A stretch of DNA of 64,000 bases from Lewinella sp. W8 (GCF_004375085.3 NZ_SNAQ03000024.1:31602-95601); one strand, 5' to 3'; shown: positions 26,727-36,810, counted from the stretch's first letter. The notes: generated by a model from the letters alone, not told the origin. Program-made: numbers and translations.

Positions 26727-26911
26727 CTTACTAAAATACACCTCTAAACTAGTTATTGCTCTCTATGCCCTTGAGACGGGGCTCCCCAAAAAAGGTCACA
26801 AGGCAGGTAGTTAAAGTTAAATCCTGGTCATCTCCGGTCATTTGTATCCCCAGGGCCCACTGCTATTGAAGGTGTGGGCCATATTTTAGTATGAATTAAC
26901 TAAAGACCACC

Positions 26912-28417
26912 ATGCCCAGAATCATCACCTTAATGATAGCCCTGTTGACGCAAAGCATTTGTCTGGCCCAGACGGGCGACACCATTATTCAAGGGAGCGA
27001 GGGCCGTAAATTAGATGCGGTTTTAACCCCCTACCTGCTAAAACTAAGAAGTCTGACGAATAATGATGCCGCCCTGGCCGTCGGCGTCACCAGAGGAGAC
27101 CAGATTCTTTACGCCAGGACCTTCGGCTACGCGAATATCGAACGGTCCCTTCCCGCCAACCTGAGTACCGTTTTTCATATTGCTTCGGTTTCCAAGCCCT
27201 TTACCGCAGCTGCGCTGGTAAAATTGGTGGAGCAGGGGAAGCTTGAGCTGGATGATTTATTCGTCCAACACGTTCCCGAGTTTGAAATGAAGGACGAGCG
27301 GTACCGGCAAATCACCCTCCGGCAGATGCTGAACCATACATCCGGAATCCCCCGACACGTGAGTGTTGGCGACTGGGACAATCCGGTTTACGGCCGTGAC
27401 GCCCTGGACGTAAACCTGAAGAACATTAGGCCGATGGTCCTGGATTTTGCTCCGGGCAGCGAATTCAGCTACAGCAATTCTGCCTTTGACTTGCTGGGGA
27501 TTGTCGTAAGCCGGGCCGGTGGCGGGTCGTTTGGGGAGTTCGTCCAGGAAAATATTCTCTTGCCTTCCGGTATGAAGGATAGCGGATACGCTAAGCCCCG
27601 CGGAGACCTGCCAAGCCACTGGGCGGTTCCTTACTCCTACGGACTGACCACCCAGAAATGGTCCCCTTACCCCTATTCAGAAAATTACTTTCCCAGTTCC
27701 GGCCTTCACACAACCTTGAGGGATATGTGTCACTGGGGCATGCTCCTGGCCAACAAGGGAAGGTACGGAGGGGAGCAGGTCATTGGTGCGGATTACTTCT
27801 CCCTCCTCACCACCCCCACTGCCGAAACGCCCTGGGGTGACCGGGTAAGCCTGAGTTGGTTTGTCAAATCCTATCTGGATCGCCCGATAATTATGCATCA
27901 GGGGAACGACACGGGCTTCGAGGCGCTGATGTACGTTTATCCCGAAGACAGTATCTCCGTGGTCGTCATGGCCAACCGGGATTTCTCCAGGACGGCCCGC
28001 ATCATCAACGCGGTTTCAGAATGCCTGTTCGAGCAGCGGGCCAAGACCTATACGGTTTCCGCCAAATATCCCTTCACCGACGCCTACCGGGAAGGGGGGA
28101 TGGCCCGTGCCGCTTCCCGCTGGGCGCAATTGAAACGGGACACCACCGACATTTACGTGGTGGAGGATGATGCGATTCTGACGACGGGGGCCGTTCTCGA
28201 AAACGGAAAAAACTGGACCGCCACCAGGGAGATACTGGAATATTATCTCACGCTAAACGACCAGTCGACCTACGCCTGGCGATTGCTGGGCAATGCCTAC
28301 CTGCATCTCGGCCAGCGCGAAAAAGCAAAATCGTGTTACGAAACCACGCTGCGCATTAATCCCGATTATGCGGCAGGGAAAAAAGCTTTGGAAGCCTTAT
28401 TGCAACGAAAAGAGTGA
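26912..28417 (+). CDS. Secreted beta-lactamase-fold serine hydrolase with C-terminal TPR
   Basis: A 501-residue exported hydrolase of the class C beta-lactamase/DD-peptidase-like group. Signal peptide ends near residue 20 (ICLAQ). The catalytic SxxK is S92-V-S-K95 (FHIASVSKPFTAAALV), the second motif Y-x-N is in FSYSNSAFDLLG near residue 190, and an HxG-type third motif is in MHQGNDTGFEALMYVYPED. The last 70 residues hold a TPR-like hairpin (YAWRLLGNAYLHLGQREKAKSCYETTLRINPDYAAGKKALEALL). Function is peptidase, esterase or D-amino-acid amidase-like; substrate unknown. It follows the blaI operon after a terminator, on the same strand, but has no matching operator. Confidence 0.9.
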   Translation: MPRIITLMIALLTQSICLAQTGDTIIQGSEGRKLDAVLTPYLLKLRSLTNNDAALAVGVTRGDQILYARTFGYANIERSLPANLSTVFHIASVSKPFTAAALVKLVEQGKLELDDLFVQHVPEFEMKDERYRQITLRQMLNHTSGIPRHVSVGDWDNPVYGRDALDVNLKNIRPMVLDFAPGSEFSYSNSAFDLLGIVVSRAGGGSFGEFVQENILLPSGMKDSGYAKPRGDLPSHWAVPYSYGLTTQKWSPYPYSENYFPSSGLHTTLRDMCHWGMLLANKGRYGGEQVIGADYFSLLTTPTAETPWGDRVSLSWFVKSYLDRPIIMHQGNDTGFEALMYVYPEDSISVVVMANRDFSRTARIINAVSECLFEQRAKTYTVSAKYPFTDAYREGGMARAASRWAQLKRDTTDIYVVEDDAILTTGAVLENGKNWTATREILEYYLTLNDQSTYAWRLLGNAYLHLGQREKAKSCYETTLRINPDYAAGKKALEALLQRKE

Positions 28418-28489
28418 GGCTACTAAATATCGGTTCGCGGAAAGTTGGCCCTGAGACGCGCCGGAAGCGGTCAGTGACTCCATTTCATC

Positions 28490-28540
28490 GCACCTGCATT
28501 GGCTGAGCCGAGTATTCCGTTGCACCCGCGCGCCGTCGCC
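28490..28540 (+). repeat. Dispersed repeat A, composite copy
   Basis: GCACCTG, then GGCTGAGCCGAGTATTCCGT (28501-28520), then TTGCACCCGCGCGCCGTCGCC-type bases to 28540. Near-identical elements occur at 58904-58977 and inverted at 62299-62350. It lies in the 196-bp gap between the serine hydrolase and the SDR gene, where no other feature is seen. Confidence 0.8.
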
Positions 28541-28613
28541 CGCCTATCCTTACTCAGCAACTTTTGTTCGTCAGGAAGCAAACTACCCATCAGTTGCGTG
28601 CGTTGGTAGCGGC

Positions 28614-29336
28614 ATGAATGCACTAGAAAATAAGACCGCCTACGTTACCGGAGGCAGCAAGGGAATTGGATTCTCCGTAGCCGAATCACTGATGTCCGAA
28701 GGAGTAAACGTCGTACTGACCAGCCGCCACCAAAAGGCCGCCAATGAAGCCGCCGACGCCCTCAACGCCAAGGGCTATCCGGCAAGGGCCCTCGGGCTGG
28801 AAGCCGACGTCCGCAACCTGGCCGCTCAGGAATCCGCCATTGCGCTGGGCCTACAGGAATTTGGCAGTATTGACGTCGTGGTGGCCAACGCCGGTGTGGG
28901 GCATTTCGCGCCGATTCAGTCCATGACCAGCCAGCAGTGGCAGGACACCATCGATATCAACCTGACCGGCGTTTTCAATACGGTCAAAGCCAGCCTTCCC
29001 GCCCTGAAGGACAGCAAGGGATACCTGTTTACCATCGCCAGCCTGGCGGGCACTAATTTCTTCGCCGGTGGAGCCGCCTATAACGCCTCAAAATTCGGCT
29101 TAGTGGGCTTCACCCAGGCCATGATGCTGGACGTACGCCAGGAAGGAATCAAGGTGTCGACCATTATGCCCGGAAGCGTAGCGACTTACTTCAACAATCA
29201 TACTCCGAACCCTTCGGACAGCTGGAAAATTCAACCGGAAGACATCGGCCAGATCGTGGTGGACTTGCTACGACTTCCGGCCCGCACCCTACCCAGTAAG
29301 GTGGAGGTCCGGCCCAGCATGCCACCCCAAAAATAA
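28614..29336 (+). CDS. Short-chain dehydrogenase/reductase
   Basis: A 240-residue classical SDR. The NAD(P) motif is TGGSKGIG (residues 12-19), the NAG motif is VANAGVGHFA, the catalytic Ser lies in FTIASLAG and the Y-x-x-x-K pair is in AAYNASKFGLVGF. SRHQ after strand 2 suggests NADPH preference. Late residues KVSTIMPGSVATYF fit the family substrate loop. The substrate cannot be read; the closest type is a 3-oxoacyl-ACP-reductase-like enzyme. Cytoplasmic, stand-alone. Confidence 0.92.
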   Translation: MNALENKTAYVTGGSKGIGFSVAESLMSEGVNVVLTSRHQKAANEAADALNAKGYPARALGLEADVRNLAAQESAIALGLQEFGSIDVVVANAGVGHFAPIQSMTSQQWQDTIDINLTGVFNTVKASLPALKDSKGYLFTIASLAGTNFFAGGAAYNASKFGLVGFTQAMMLDVRQEGIKVSTIMPGSVATYFNNHTPNPSDSWKIQPEDIGQIVVDLLRLPARTLPSKVEVRPSMPPQK

Positions 29337-29396
29337 AGGGGACCCGCAGCGACTTTCGGGAAAGACTTATCTTGGGTGCAAGACCACCCATCTTTC

Positions 29397-32300
29397 ATGT
29401 CGAAAAACACCTCGAAGAAACCTCCTCCGCTCGTCAGGTGGTGGTTTTCCAATACCCGCGACGCCGTGATTGTCGGCGTCGTGCTGCTGCTTACGGTTGT
29501 CCTGTATTTTCTGCGGGCTCCAGCCACCCCTTCCCCACTGATCGCCTCCTACCTGGATCTGCTGTCTCCCGATGCCGCCTGGGTCATCGAGTACGTCAGG
29601 GAACAGAGTGCCGCCAGCTTTTTTTTCAGTTTTGCCTTTGACCTTTCGCTGATTCTCCTCTTGCTGCTCACCTTCTTGTTGTGTAAGGGCAGTGACCTGA
29701 CGACTACCGAGGTGGCCACCCGGGTGGTGGTGCGGGAATTTGGTTGGTCCCGGCTCTGGAAAGAAGCCACCGACCGGACGACCCGCTACGCCAAGCAGGG
29801 CGCTTCCAACTGGAGCAATACCTTCCGCGCCAATCGGGGTTTGTTTTTGGCCATCTTCATTTTCCTGGTGATGCTCATCAGCAACAGCGCGCTGTACAGT
29901 TACTACGCTCAATTGATTGAGGGAAACGAGGACGTACTGACCAAAACGGGTTTCCGGGTGCTGTACTTCATCGCCATCGTCAGCCGCCTGGCGGGATTCT
30001 TTCTCGGATTCGGCACCTTCATCCGCTACTTCCTAGAGGACTTCGGTAGCCCGATCCTCAATTTTTTCCGCCAGTACGGCAACTACTTTTATCCGGCCCT
30101 GATTTCGATCGGGATTGTGTCCGTGGTCTTCACCAAAATGGACCAGTTCGACGGGCTGTTCATCGAGCTGGTCCGTTCTCCGGGAAATTTCCTGCTCTTT
30201 TCCATCTTCCTCTTTCCGGCTTCCGTAATCATCATCTGGTTTGCGCCCAGCTACCTCGCGTTCTCCGACCAGCAGTTTTCGTCGCGTCAGAAAAGTTGGG
30301 ACATCATCAACCGCCTCCACAACGGCAGTTACTTCAGCTGGCGAAGACCCCATCTTTTCTACTGGCTCTTTCTCCACAAACGGGCCTTCAGTCAGCTCGA
30401 TACCCTCTCCAGGGAATCTCCTCCACCGGGCTACCTTTCCGATATTGAAACGGATCGCGATTACCCGCCGGTGAGCTTTCACCGCTTTCGGGCATTCCTC
30501 GGCATGTTCTACATTCTGACCCTGATTGGATTGTGTGCGGACATCTACTTCGGTAACCGGGCGGATATGTCCGCCGCGTCGGGGGCCATCGTCCCGCTGG
30601 TTGGTTTCGGCGTGCTGTTGTATACCGTCTTGGCCATGCGGAGCCTGAACATTGCCCGGCGAAGAAGAATTCGGGAATACCGCATTTACCGGGAAGTAGC
30701 CTATCCGCAAAGTTTGTCGTTGGCCCAACGCTTGCGGGAAAGGGCCCGGGAAAAAAGAAATCGGCACGGAGACGTGTACCTGAAGCGGACCGACTGGGCC
30801 TACTTCGTGTCTGACCGAAATATGTTCTGGACCGGGCTTGCGTCCACGCTGATTGCCCTGGCCCTCTTCCTGGCCACCCTGGTGTTCAGCATCAAGGGGG
30901 CACCCTGGCATCAATCGTTTTTGCTGTTCCTCTGCTTTCTCATCGTCTCCATATTTGCCTTTTCCTGGCTTACGGTTTACCTGCCCTTTTTCCAGTCGTT
31001 CACCTTTAACCGAAGGCTCAAAAGTCACCACTGGCCAACGGACCGAATGATGGACTGGATGGACTACTTCGTCGTTCAGGTGATGCTCCTGGCGAATCCC
31101 ATTCTGGTGATCTGTGCCGGGCTGTTCTTTCTGGTGGGGTTCAGCTGGGGTGGATTCGTGTCCTCCCCCTTCATTCAGGGACTCAACCCTCTGAACATTT
31201 ATCTGCTGCTGATCAACGGCGTTATCGCCAGCATCATCCTCGTGGATCGATACCTGCTGCTTCGGGACCGCTACGGACGGTACCTCCACCACATCAACCC
31301 GCAGAACGCGGGGGTTCCCTACCAGGCGGTCTCGGCGGCCAATTTCTTCTGGGGGGCGGCCATCATCATCGTCCTGCTGGCCACCGCCTACCTCGGAAAC
31401 AGTTACCACGAGATCACGTATACGTCCACCCAGAACAGCGAGGCTCCCGACCTACGGGACTTCACGAAAACCTTTCTGGACAACTCCGACGATGACCAGC
31501 CCATCATCCTTGTCGCCGCCGACGGCGGCGGGCTCAAGGCCTGCTACTGGACGATGCTCAACCTGGAGGCCATGGAGGAAGACAGCCTGTTCGACGGCCA
31601 GGTGTTTGCTCTCAGCGGCGCCAGCGGAGGGACAATCGGCATTTCGATGTACACCTTCCTGCGGGCGCGGAAGGACTTAAGTCCCGAACGCCGTCGGCAG
31701 CTGATCGACTCCATTGGCAGCACCAACTTCCTGGCGGGAGATTTTGCGGGCTTGCTCACCCGCTTCCCCCATAACTACTGGCCAGACCTTCCCGGTCTGG
31801 AACCCTGGCAGTTGGAAGACCGGCAGGAAGGGATGGCCCGCGCCTACCTCAACATCGTCGGTGAACGGCAACCCGGCTGGACCTACGATGAAATCAACGA
31901 ACAGCCCTTCTGGCACATCTGGAAGGACCAGACGACGCTGCCGCTCATGATCGTGAATACGGCCAACTCGGAAGACGGACGACTCGGCACCGTGTTTCCC
32001 CTCAGGGAAAATCCCGTGCGGGGTACCATCGACCTGACCCGCAAGCCGTCGCTGGCCAAAAACCGCGAAACCGAAGTCATCTCCTACCCACAGGCCACTT
32101 TTCTCTCCAACCGGTTTCCGGTGGCCAGTCCGGCCGCCCGTATTCCGGGCAAGGGGCACTTCGTGGATGCGGGAACTGCCGAAAACTCCGGCATCAGTAG
32201 CCTTTACTACCTGCTCCAGCACATGAAGGCCCGCAGCGTAACGGATACGGTATTTCAGCGCTTTTTTGATCGGACGATCGTTCTGATCAGTATGCGCAAC

Positions 32301-32819
32301 GCCGCCTCCCGCTTCGTGCGCGACAAGTTTCTTGAGAATTTGGGATACATGAATCGCTACCCCTACATCAGCGAGCTGAGCGCCACCACCAACGCGGCGC
32401 TGAACAGCGGTATGACGGGCATTCCCATCCGTTGGGATGACTACCTGCGGGACACTACCCTCCGGGGACTGGCCCTGGTGGATACCTTCATGACCATCAA
32501 CCTGCCCTTCCGCCTGAACGAGGGAGACATTACCTCCAGTCTTGGCGGGGAAATTGCCCTGAAGGACCTCGGTAAGCGGAGAGACAACATTAACCGGGAA
32601 ATTCACCGACACCTGGGCCCGGACAGTGCCTTTATCGTGTTGCCTCCGCTGGGGCGCTTGCTGGCCGAACCAACGCGTTCGTACATGAAAAAGATGGTGC
32701 GCTACCCGGATAATCGGGCGGTGTTAGAAGCCATAAAGTCCCTTCAGCAGCGGAAAAAGAAGCGGGGCGACGGCGCGCAGGATGCCGTGTTCTTACCAAA
32801 GGAGCCAGGCGAAGAATAG
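29397..32819 (+). CDS. Large multi-pass membrane protein with C-terminal patatin phospholipase domain
   Basis: A 1140-residue protein. Residues 1 to about 680 are a polytopic region with at least ten hydrophobic spans (for example VIVGVVLLLTVVLYFL, FFFSFAFDLSLILLLLLTFLLC, GLFLAIFIFLVMLI) separated by basic cytoplasmic loops. Residues about 700-1130 are a patatin domain: oxyanion hole VAADGGGLKACY (about 705), nucleophile LSGASGG (Ser about 742, a GxSxG variant) and the catalytic Asp region GHFVDAGTAENSGISSLYYLL. The lipase is thus tethered to a membrane module. Start moved to ATG 29397; an in-frame GTG at 29376 is an alternative. Convergent with the LRR gene, 5 bp apart. Confidence 0.9.
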   Translation: MSKNTSKKPPPLVRWWFSNTRDAVIVGVVLLLTVVLYFLRAPATPSPLIASYLDLLSPDAAWVIEYVREQSAASFFFSFAFDLSLILLLLLTFLLCKGSDLTTTEVATRVVVREFGWSRLWKEATDRTTRYAKQGASNWSNTFRANRGLFLAIFIFLVMLISNSALYSYYAQLIEGNEDVLTKTGFRVLYFIAIVSRLAGFFLGFGTFIRYFLEDFGSPILNFFRQYGNYFYPALISIGIVSVVFTKMDQFDGLFIELVRSPGNFLLFSIFLFPASVIIIWFAPSYLAFSDQQFSSRQKSWDIINRLHNGSYFSWRRPHLFYWLFLHKRAFSQLDTLSRESPPPGYLSDIETDRDYPPVSFHRFRAFLGMFYILTLIGLCADIYFGNRADMSAASGAIVPLVGFGVLLYTVLAMRSLNIARRRRIREYRIYREVAYPQSLSLAQRLRERAREKRNRHGDVYLKRTDWAYFVSDRNMFWTGLASTLIALALFLATLVFSIKGAPWHQSFLLFLCFLIVSIFAFSWLTVYLPFFQSFTFNRRLKSHHWPTDRMMDWMDYFVVQVMLLANPILVICAGLFFLVGFSWGGFVSSPFIQGLNPLNIYLLLINGVIASIILVDRYLLLRDRYGRYLHHINPQNAGVPYQAVSAANFFWGAAIIIVLLATAYLGNSYHEITYTSTQNSEAPDLRDFTKTFLDNSDDDQPIILVAADGGGLKACYWTMLNLEAMEEDSLFDGQVFALSGASGGTIGISMYTFLRARKDLSPERRRQLIDSIGSTNFLAGDFAGLLTRFPHNYWPDLPGLEPWQLEDRQEGMARAYLNIVGERQPGWTYDEINEQPFWHIWKDQTTLPLMIVNTANSEDGRLGTVFPLRENPVRGTIDLTRKPSLAKNRETEVISYPQATFLSNRFPVASPAARIPGKGHFVDAGTAENSGISSLYYLLQHMKARSVTDTVFQRFFDRTIVLISMRNAASRFVRDKFLENLGYMNRYPYISELSATTNAALNSGMTGIPIRWDDYLRDTTLRGLALVDTFMTINLPFRLNEGDITSSLGGEIALKDLGKRRDNINREIHRHLGPDSAFIVLPPLGRLLAEPTRSYMKKMVRYPDNRAVLEAIKSLQQRKKKRGDGAQDAVFLPKEPGEE

Positions 32820-32824
32820 CGTCC

Positions 32825-35002
32825 CTACTGGCGCACGAAGCGCGCCCGGTAATGGGTAGCCTCCTCCCGAAGATGAAGGAAGTACGTTCCCTTGGGAAGC
32901 CAGGAAAAATCGAAGGCGGTAGGGATCGAGGCTCCCTCGTCCAGTAGTTGCCCCGTGATCGACAGCAGGCGCCAGTCAATGGGTCTACCGTGAAGGGCCG
33001 GATCCAGGGAGAGCGATCCTGTAGTGGGGTTCGGGAAGACGGGGAGCGAGGTAGCGACCGGACGTGGGCTTACCCCAGTCAGGCAGGCTTCATCGACTTG
33101 TTCCCGGGAGTTGCAGCCTTCCCGATTATCCGCGATGAAGGAGGACACCCGGTCTGGGTCTTCCAGCATGGCACAAATCAGGGGGGAAGCACAAGCAGAT
33201 AAATTAGAATTGCCGGAGACCGTCAAACTATAAAATCCCGTTTCCACCAGGATTCCGGGAACCGCATTGTCCAGGGCGCCTATGTCCCGTAACTGCCCGT
33301 TGTCAATTAGGATTAAACCTAAGCGTAGGGTATCCAGATGCTCCAAACCATCAAGGGAAGAAAGTCCACTGTTATTGGCAAAGATCAATCTGTCGACCGT
33401 GCTTAGCAGTGGAATGCCGCCCGGACGCGTCATAGAGCTGGCATTATCAATGACCAATCCCCCCAACACCCGCAGGCTATCTAATCCGTTTAGGGAGCGA
33501 AAACTAACGCAGTTCCTGATGGAAATTCCGTTGGTTGATTGAAGTTGACTCAATCCATTAAAATCCCTTAGCCTGGGGGTCTGGTTGATGCTGATGCCGT
33601 TGGGAACTTCACGCAGGCTGTCTAGCCCCGCCAGGGAAGTCAGCTCCTGGGCATTAACGATGAATAGGTTGTTTCTGATCCGTTTGAGGCTTTCAAGTCC
33701 AATGAAGTTTGGCAGGTTTACCGGATTGATCACCTCTAGTTCGCCGATCTCTTCCAGTCCCTGTAGTCCATCAAGGCTCTCCAAATCGGAGTTGATCAAC
33801 CGAAGGCCATTTCTGACCCTACGCACGTTCTGCAGTGGGAGTAGGTCCCGTCCCCCCGGATTAATGATCAGGCTGCCGTTGACCTGCTCACAGTTCGGGA
33901 ACATTGCCCCGAATTCCGCCGCGGAGTTCTCATCGTCAATTACCAGGTCATAGGGACATAAGGGAAACTCATCGCACTGGTCACGGAGGTCCTCCAGACT
34001 ACTGCATGCTTCCCCATTACCGTTGATTACCACGGGGATCTCCTCCAGTAGTAAAGCCAGACAGAGCACGTCAATCGCACATGCATTGAGGGATGGATTA
34101 CCCGTGATTACCACGGAGCTTAGGGAGTCCGGATTGAGGAAGCTGATGGCGGAAATATCCGTGAGGAGGTCATTTTCCGCCAGCGTCAGGCTTCCGGACA
34201 CAGCGTCCAATTGATCGAAGGAAGCCAGGTCGGCAATCTGGGGGCAATCCCTGATGGAAAGATTGCCGATGCTTCTTGGCGACAGAAAATCCAGGGAAGG
34301 CAGGAGCGGTGATTCCTCGATGGATACGTTACCCCCGATGACGGGAATCCCCAGATCCGGATGGAAGTCGTTAAGTTTGGGGTTATTTCTAATGGTCACC
34401 CCCTGGGTCATCCGGCGCAAAAAGCGCATGGGGCGCAAGGACTGTAACTCTTCGTTATTTTCAATCCGTAGTTGCCCGCCAAATAAATAAAGCTCTAGTC
34501 CCCCCAGCGTATCCAGCACGGGATTGTTGGCGACGGTGAAGGTTCCCATAACCCGGACAAGGCGCTCTAATCCCCGGAGTGAAGTGAGGCTGGGATTATT
34601 GGTTACGGAAAAATTTCTGACCAGGGCGCTCAGGGAATCCAGCCCCCTTAAATCACGAAGTGATTGGTTATTCTGAATGACCAGATCCTGCCGAACCACT
34701 CGGAGGAAGAGCCCACTCAGATCCCGAAGGGAATCATTGGTGAAGATCAACAGATCATTAATGGCGGTAAGGTTCCCGAGCCCCGACAGGTTTCGGATGT
34801 CTCCGGAGACACTTTCCTGAACGACGATGGCCCCGCTGAAATCAGTGCAATCGGGATAGGTTTGGGCGAAAGCGTCGATTTGTTCCTGACTGCTCAGGGT
34901 AAGAACGTTACCGCTCGGGCACTGGGCGAAGGTGATTGGGGACGGCAGTCCCGTAAGTAAAAGAATAAATAAGCAAATGAAGCGGGTCACGGGGGTGTGC
35001 AT
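32825..35002 (-). CDS. Secreted leucine-rich-repeat-like protein with T9SS type A sorting domain
   Basis: A 725-residue exported protein. Signal peptide ends near ITFAQCPSG. Two homologous halves follow, each beginning with Cys-Pro and an acidic helix (TLSSQEQIDAFAQTYPDC at the N-terminus and IDDENSAAEFGAMFPNC near residue 370), followed by receptor-L/LRR-like repeats of about 23 residues (LRDLRGLDSLSALVRNFSVTNNPSLTSL). The last 80 residues (FPNPTTGSLSLDP, then WLPKGTYFLHLREEATHYRARFVRQ) are a T9SS type A C-terminal domain, so the protein is sent to the cell surface or medium. Start chosen at ATG 35002; the longer frame starts with TTG. Confidence 0.88.
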   Translation of the reverse strand: MHTPVTRFICLFILLLTGLPSPITFAQCPSGNVLTLSSQEQIDAFAQTYPDCTDFSGAIVVQESVSGDIRNLSGLGNLTAINDLLIFTNDSLRDLSGLFLRVVRQDLVIQNNQSLRDLRGLDSLSALVRNFSVTNNPSLTSLRGLERLVRVMGTFTVANNPVLDTLGGLELYLFGGQLRIENNEELQSLRPMRFLRRMTQGVTIRNNPKLNDFHPDLGIPVIGGNVSIEESPLLPSLDFLSPRSIGNLSIRDCPQIADLASFDQLDAVSGSLTLAENDLLTDISAISFLNPDSLSSVVITGNPSLNACAIDVLCLALLLEEIPVVINGNGEACSSLEDLRDQCDEFPLCPYDLVIDDENSAAEFGAMFPNCEQVNGSLIINPGGRDLLPLQNVRRVRNGLRLINSDLESLDGLQGLEEIGELEVINPVNLPNFIGLESLKRIRNNLFIVNAQELTSLAGLDSLREVPNGISINQTPRLRDFNGLSQLQSTNGISIRNCVSFRSLNGLDSLRVLGGLVIDNASSMTRPGGIPLLSTVDRLIFANNSGLSSLDGLEHLDTLRLGLILIDNGQLRDIGALDNAVPGILVETGFYSLTVSGNSNLSACASPLICAMLEDPDRVSSFIADNREGCNSREQVDEACLTGVSPRPVATSLPVFPNPTTGSLSLDPALHGRPIDWRLLSITGQLLDEGASIPTAFDFSWLPKGTYFLHLREEATHYRARFVRQ

Positions 35003-35020
35003 AATGGCGGGGGTGCTCAA

Positions 35021-35387
35021 GTGGATTTATTGTGGGTTATCGGATAAAGCAATATAACCAAACTCGATCATTGGCCCGAAACGGGGAAGTAAGGATTGTA
35101 TCCCAAGACCGATAGACGGGGAAAAGTCTTAAAAAAAGCGTCACAACGAGTATTCAGGGGCTACCCAGTCCATGGCTTCTTTGTGGTTGGTCACGGCACC
35201 TGCCGTCAGGCCACAAAAAGCCCTACTGGTCTGAACGTGGTTAAAGACTTATCGGGGGGATAATGCTACACCAAATTATTGCTTGTTATCTTCGCGGCCG
35301 AATTGCGGACCGGAGCGGTATCGCGGTTACCAACAACCACCTAGGTACTGGTGGTGTTACATCGACTCATAAAAACCTCGAAAATCC
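35021..35387. other. 367-bp divergent intergenic region
   Basis: Between the divergent LRR gene and the lipoamide dehydrogenase gene. No ORF with coding features. A 9-bp-plus hairpin (AAC/GTT and ACCACC/GGTGGT around 35332-35358) lies 30 nt before the lpd start, and TATCTTCG at 35287-35294 is close to a -7 element but lacks a spaced TTG. Nothing firmer is seen. Confidence 0.4.
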
Positions 35388-36785
35388 ATGACTTACGATC
35401 TTATCGTTGTTGGCACCGGCCCCGGAGGCTACGTTGCTGCCATTCGCGCCGCACAACTGGGCATGAAAGTTGCCGTAGTGGAGCGAGAAAATCTGGGCGG
35501 AATCTGTCTCAACTGGGGTTGTATTCCCACGAAGGCCCTGCTGAAGAGCGCTCAGGTTTTTGAATACATCCAGCACGCAGAAGACTACGGTATCAAAGTT
35601 GGGTCCGCCAAGGCCGACTTCGGCAGCATGATCTCCCGCAGCCGCGGAGTAGCCGACGGAATGAGCAAGGGCATCAGCTTCCTGATGCGCAAAAACAAGA
35701 TCGACGTCATCGAGGGGGAAGGCAAATTGCTCCGGGGTAAGAAGGTGGAAGTCACCGAGAAAAGCGGTAAGAAAACCACTTACGACGCCGAGCACATCAT
35801 CGTCGCCACGGGTGCCCGGGCGCGGCAACTGCCTAACCTTCCCATCGACGGCGAAAAAATTATTGGCTACCGCCAGGCCATGACGCTGGACAAGCAACCC
35901 AAGCGGATGGTAGTCGTGGGCGCCGGCGCCATTGGCGTGGAATTCGCTTACTTCTACCACAGTATCGGCACTGAAGTGACCATCGTCGAATTTATGCCCG
36001 GCGGGCTCGTGCCCCGGGAAGACGCCGACGTATCCAAGGAGCTGACCAAAATCTACAAGAAGAAGGGCATCAAAGTGCTGCCCAACACCAGCGTCGAATC
36101 GGTCGACACCAGCAAGAAGGTACTGAAGGTGACCACCAAAAACCGCAAGACCGAGAAGGAGGAAATCATCGAATGCGACGTGGTACTTTCCGCCGCTGGA
36201 GTCAGCCCCAACACCGAAAACATCGGTCTGGAGGACCTGGGGGTTAAAACGGACCGCGGCCTCATTGAAGTGGACGACATGTACCGGACCAACGTTCCGG
36301 GCATCTACGCCATCGGTGACGTGGTCTCCGGTCCCGCCCTGGCGCACGTAGCCAGCGCCGAGGGGATTGTCTGCGTAGAAAACATCGCCGGCATGAACCC
36401 CCACCCCATTGACTACGGTAACATTCCGGGTTGTACGTACTGCGTCCCCGAAGTTGCCAGCGTGGGCTACACCGAAGCGGCGGCCAAGGAGGCCGGGTAC
36501 GAGGTCAAGGTGGGTAAATTCCCCTTCTCCGCCTCCGGAAAAGCGAGTGCGGCCGGCGCCAAGGAAGGTTTCGTCAAGGTCATCTATGACGCCAAATACG
36601 GCGAATGGCTGGGGGCCCACATGATCGGAGCCAACGTGACCGAAATGATCGCCGAGGTAGTAGCAGCCCGCAAGCTGGAAACCACCGGCCACGAGATTCT
36701 GAAGGCGGTTCACCCTCACCCGACCATGTCCGAAGCGGTGATGGAAGCGACCGCAGCCGCCTACGACGAGGTCATTCACCTCTAG
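35388..36785 (+). CDS. lpdA: Dihydrolipoyl dehydrogenase (E3)
   Basis: A 465-residue flavoprotein disulfide reductase. It starts YDLIVVGTGPGGYVAAIRAAQLG (FAD dinucleotide motif), carries the redox disulfide GGICLNWGCIPTK (Cys44-x4-Cys49), a second dinucleotide motif VVGAGAIGVEFAYFY for NAD, the FAD motif YAIGDVV, and the C-terminal active-site VHPHPTMSEAVMEA. It reoxidises dihydrolipoamide in pyruvate, 2-oxoglutarate or branched-chain dehydrogenase complexes. The Trp in CLNWGC and Thr in CIPTK are the Bacteroidota variant rather than CLNVGCIPSK. It is monocistronic, with a terminator after it and no E1/E2 genes nearby. Confidence 0.95.
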   Translation: MTYDLIVVGTGPGGYVAAIRAAQLGMKVAVVERENLGGICLNWGCIPTKALLKSAQVFEYIQHAEDYGIKVGSAKADFGSMISRSRGVADGMSKGISFLMRKNKIDVIEGEGKLLRGKKVEVTEKSGKKTTYDAEHIIVATGARARQLPNLPIDGEKIIGYRQAMTLDKQPKRMVVVGAGAIGVEFAYFYHSIGTEVTIVEFMPGGLVPREDADVSKELTKIYKKKGIKVLPNTSVESVDTSKKVLKVTTKNRKTEKEEIIECDVVLSAAGVSPNTENIGLEDLGVKTDRGLIEVDDMYRTNVPGIYAIGDVVSGPALAHVASAEGIVCVENIAGMNPHPIDYGNIPGCTYCVPEVASVGYTEAAAKEAGYEVKVGKFPFSASGKASAAGAKEGFVKVIYDAKYGEWLGAHMIGANVTEMIAEVVAARKLETTGHEILKAVHPHPTMSEAVMEATAAAYDEVIHL

Positions 36786-36810
36786 ACAAATTCACAAGGC
36801 CTAAGCTACT

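Noticed and set aside
30033..31409. A 458-codon minus-strand ORF within the patatin gene
   Set aside because: Antisense shadow; the sense frame has clear membrane spans and catalytic motifs.
35367..36779. A 470-codon ORF antisense to lpdA
   Set aside because: Shadow of a strongly conserved gene with all its motifs on the plus strand.
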